Assembly: GCA_947488645.1 (NCBI GenBank)
Contig: CANLAC010000069.1
Coordinates: forward strand, 1-6,220
DNA from: Actinomycetota bacterium
Lineage (GTDB): Bacteria > Actinomycetota > Actinomycetes > Nanopelagicales > Nanopelagicaceae
Direction: 5' to 3'
DNA: 6,220 nucleotides
A program made the position numbers and the translations under genes. The notes below the pieces were generated by a model. The model searched no databases and was not told where the DNA came from. It saw only the letters and a list, made by a program, of their open reading frames with translations. Of this stretch, positions 5,719-6,220 are shown in pieces (positions within the stretch are counted from its first letter, which is position 1; each line of letters begins with the position of its first letter).

Positions 5719-5889
5719 ATGGCAAGTAAGAGCGCGGACGTCCGTCCAAAGATCACCATGGCATGCGTTGATTGCAAAGAGCGTAACTACATTACAAAGA
5801 AGAACCGCCGCAACGATCCAGACCGCATGGAACTCAAGAAGTTCTGTCCACGTTGCAAGTTGTCAACTCTTCACCGCGAAACTCGCTAA
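5719..5889 (+). CDS. rpmG: 50S ribosomal protein L33, zinc-ribbon (C+) form
   Basis: A 56-residue protein of the large ribosomal subunit. DVRPKITMAC (7-16), NYITKKNRRNDPDRMELKKF (23-42) and the HRETR ending (52-56) match actinobacterial L33 closely. Two CxxC pairs, C16/C19 and C43/C46, form the zinc ribbon, so this is the C+ form. In many bacteria this form coexists with a cysteine-free paralogue induced under zinc shortage. A strong Shine-Dalgarno sets the start; the in-frame ATG at residue 14 would cut the conserved N-terminus. It lies 82 bases behind tRNA-Met and overlaps the next gene through TAATG. Placement between tRNA-Thr/tRNA-Met and a hadA-type gene repeats the order known from mycobacteria (rpmG2 before hadA). 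A longer ORF in another frame runs through this region but is not the gene. Confidence 0.96.
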   Translation: MASKSADVRPKITMACVDCKERNYITKKNRRNDPDRMELKKFCPRCKLSTLHRETR

Positions 5890-6220
5890 TGCTCAATCCC
5901 GATTCGGTCGGGCGCACCTTTGAAGGTGCAGGGTCTGTAACTGTTTCACAATCTGAAATCGATGCCTTCTGTGCTGTCATCTCAGAGAGAAATACTTCTG
6001 TCGCACCTCCAACCTTTTCAATTCGCATCTCCTTGTCCCAATATGAATCAATCCTGACTCAACCTGAAATTGGCGTTGATTGGACTCGATTAGTGCACGG
6101 GGATCAAAAGTTTGAAATCTTTCGTCCAATAGTTGCTGGCGATGTTTTTAAGTGTTCGGCAACAATTGAAACACTTCGTGTGGCCGCAGGAAATGAAATT
6201 GTCTCCGTGCGCTCTGATCT
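5889..6220 (+). CDS. hadA: HadA-like (UPF0336 / MaoC N-terminal) hot-dog dehydratase subunit, 3'-truncated
   Basis: The first 110 residues, open to the right edge. It starts in TAATG, overlapping the rpmG stop by one base, with no separate Shine-Dalgarno, so translation likely re-initiates from rpmG. Family marks: VGRTFEG (7-13), a helix start VSQSEIDAFCAVI (19-31), APPTF (39-43), and LVHGDQKFEIFRPIVAGD (68-85), the classic signature of the N-terminal MaoC/FAS1-like dehydratase domain, then strands with GNEIVSVRSD (101-110). In mycobacteria HadA pairs with catalytic HadB to dehydrate 3-hydroxyacyl-ACP in the mycolate-type FAS-II cycle. Homologues occur in actinobacteria without mycolic acids, where the role is unclear. 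Between the helix and APPTF only about seven residues (SERNTSV) remain, where relatives have a longer GD.NP.Y.DPEAAR.GY segment, so this copy looks shortened. The symbol rests on similarity and gene order; function in this organism is inferred. Confidence 0.85.
   Translation, partial: MLNPDSVGRTFEGAGSVTVSQSEIDAFCAVISERNTSVAPPTFSIRISLSQYESILTQPEIGVDWTRLVHGDQKFEIFRPIVAGDVFKCSATIETLRVAAGNEIVSVRSD

Noticed and set aside
5579..5923. 114-codon + strand ORF across tRNA-Met and rpmG
   Set aside because: It begins inside tRNA-Met and runs out of frame through rpmG; its translation has no family character, while rpmG is unmistakable.
1..6220. CRISPR arrays, insertion sequences, phage or toxin-antitoxin genes
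   Set aside because: No repeated spacer pattern, transposase, integrase or terminal inverted repeats were seen on either strand.

Overview
The window looks like a chromosomal segment of a low-to-mid GC actinobacterium. Planktonic freshwater lineages of the acI / Nanopelagicales type would fit. The reasons are the gene order tRNA-Thr, tRNA-Met, rpmG, hadA-like (an actinobacterial arrangement also known from mycobacteria), short intergenic gaps, modest GC content and a sugar transporter with no ATPase gene of its own. This placement is an inference from gene content; no taxonomic marker in the window settles it.

Layout, all genes on the + strand. (1) 3-935: the C-terminal ~310 residues of a YeiH/UPF0324 membrane protein (putative sulfate exporter family), cut by the left edge. 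(2) 945-1067: a 40-residue Cys-rich mini-protein directly behind it. (3) 1068-1233: a control region with an 11-bp tandem repeat and a perfect 10-bp palindrome. (4) 1234-4419: a carbohydrate ABC importer of the CUT1 type, made of a Tat-exported lipoprotein binding protein, a hairpin in the gap, and two permeases overlapping by ATGA. (5) 4422-5372: a quinone-oxidoreductase-like MDR enzyme two bases behind the second permease. (6) 5373-5441: a tRNA promoter region. (7) 5442-5636: tRNA-Thr(GGT) and tRNA-Met(CAT). (8) 5719-5889: rpmG, zinc-ribbon form of ribosomal protein L33. (9) 5889-6220: the start of a HadA-like (UPF0336, MaoC N-terminal) hot-dog dehydratase subunit, cut by the right edge.

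The ABC genes plus the oxidoreductase read as one accessory transcription unit: capture, translocation, and possibly one redox step on the imported compound or its product. Energy for uptake must come from an ATPase encoded elsewhere (MsiK/UgpC type). The right end is a housekeeping block for translation and acyl-chain metabolism. I do not see a clearly novel multi-gene system. The points most worth checking are the overlooked Cys-rich mini-gene, a tRNA-Thr with C in place of the near-universal U55, a HadA-like protein missing the usual segment before its APPTF motif, and the unusual pairing of a sugar importer with an MDR reductase.
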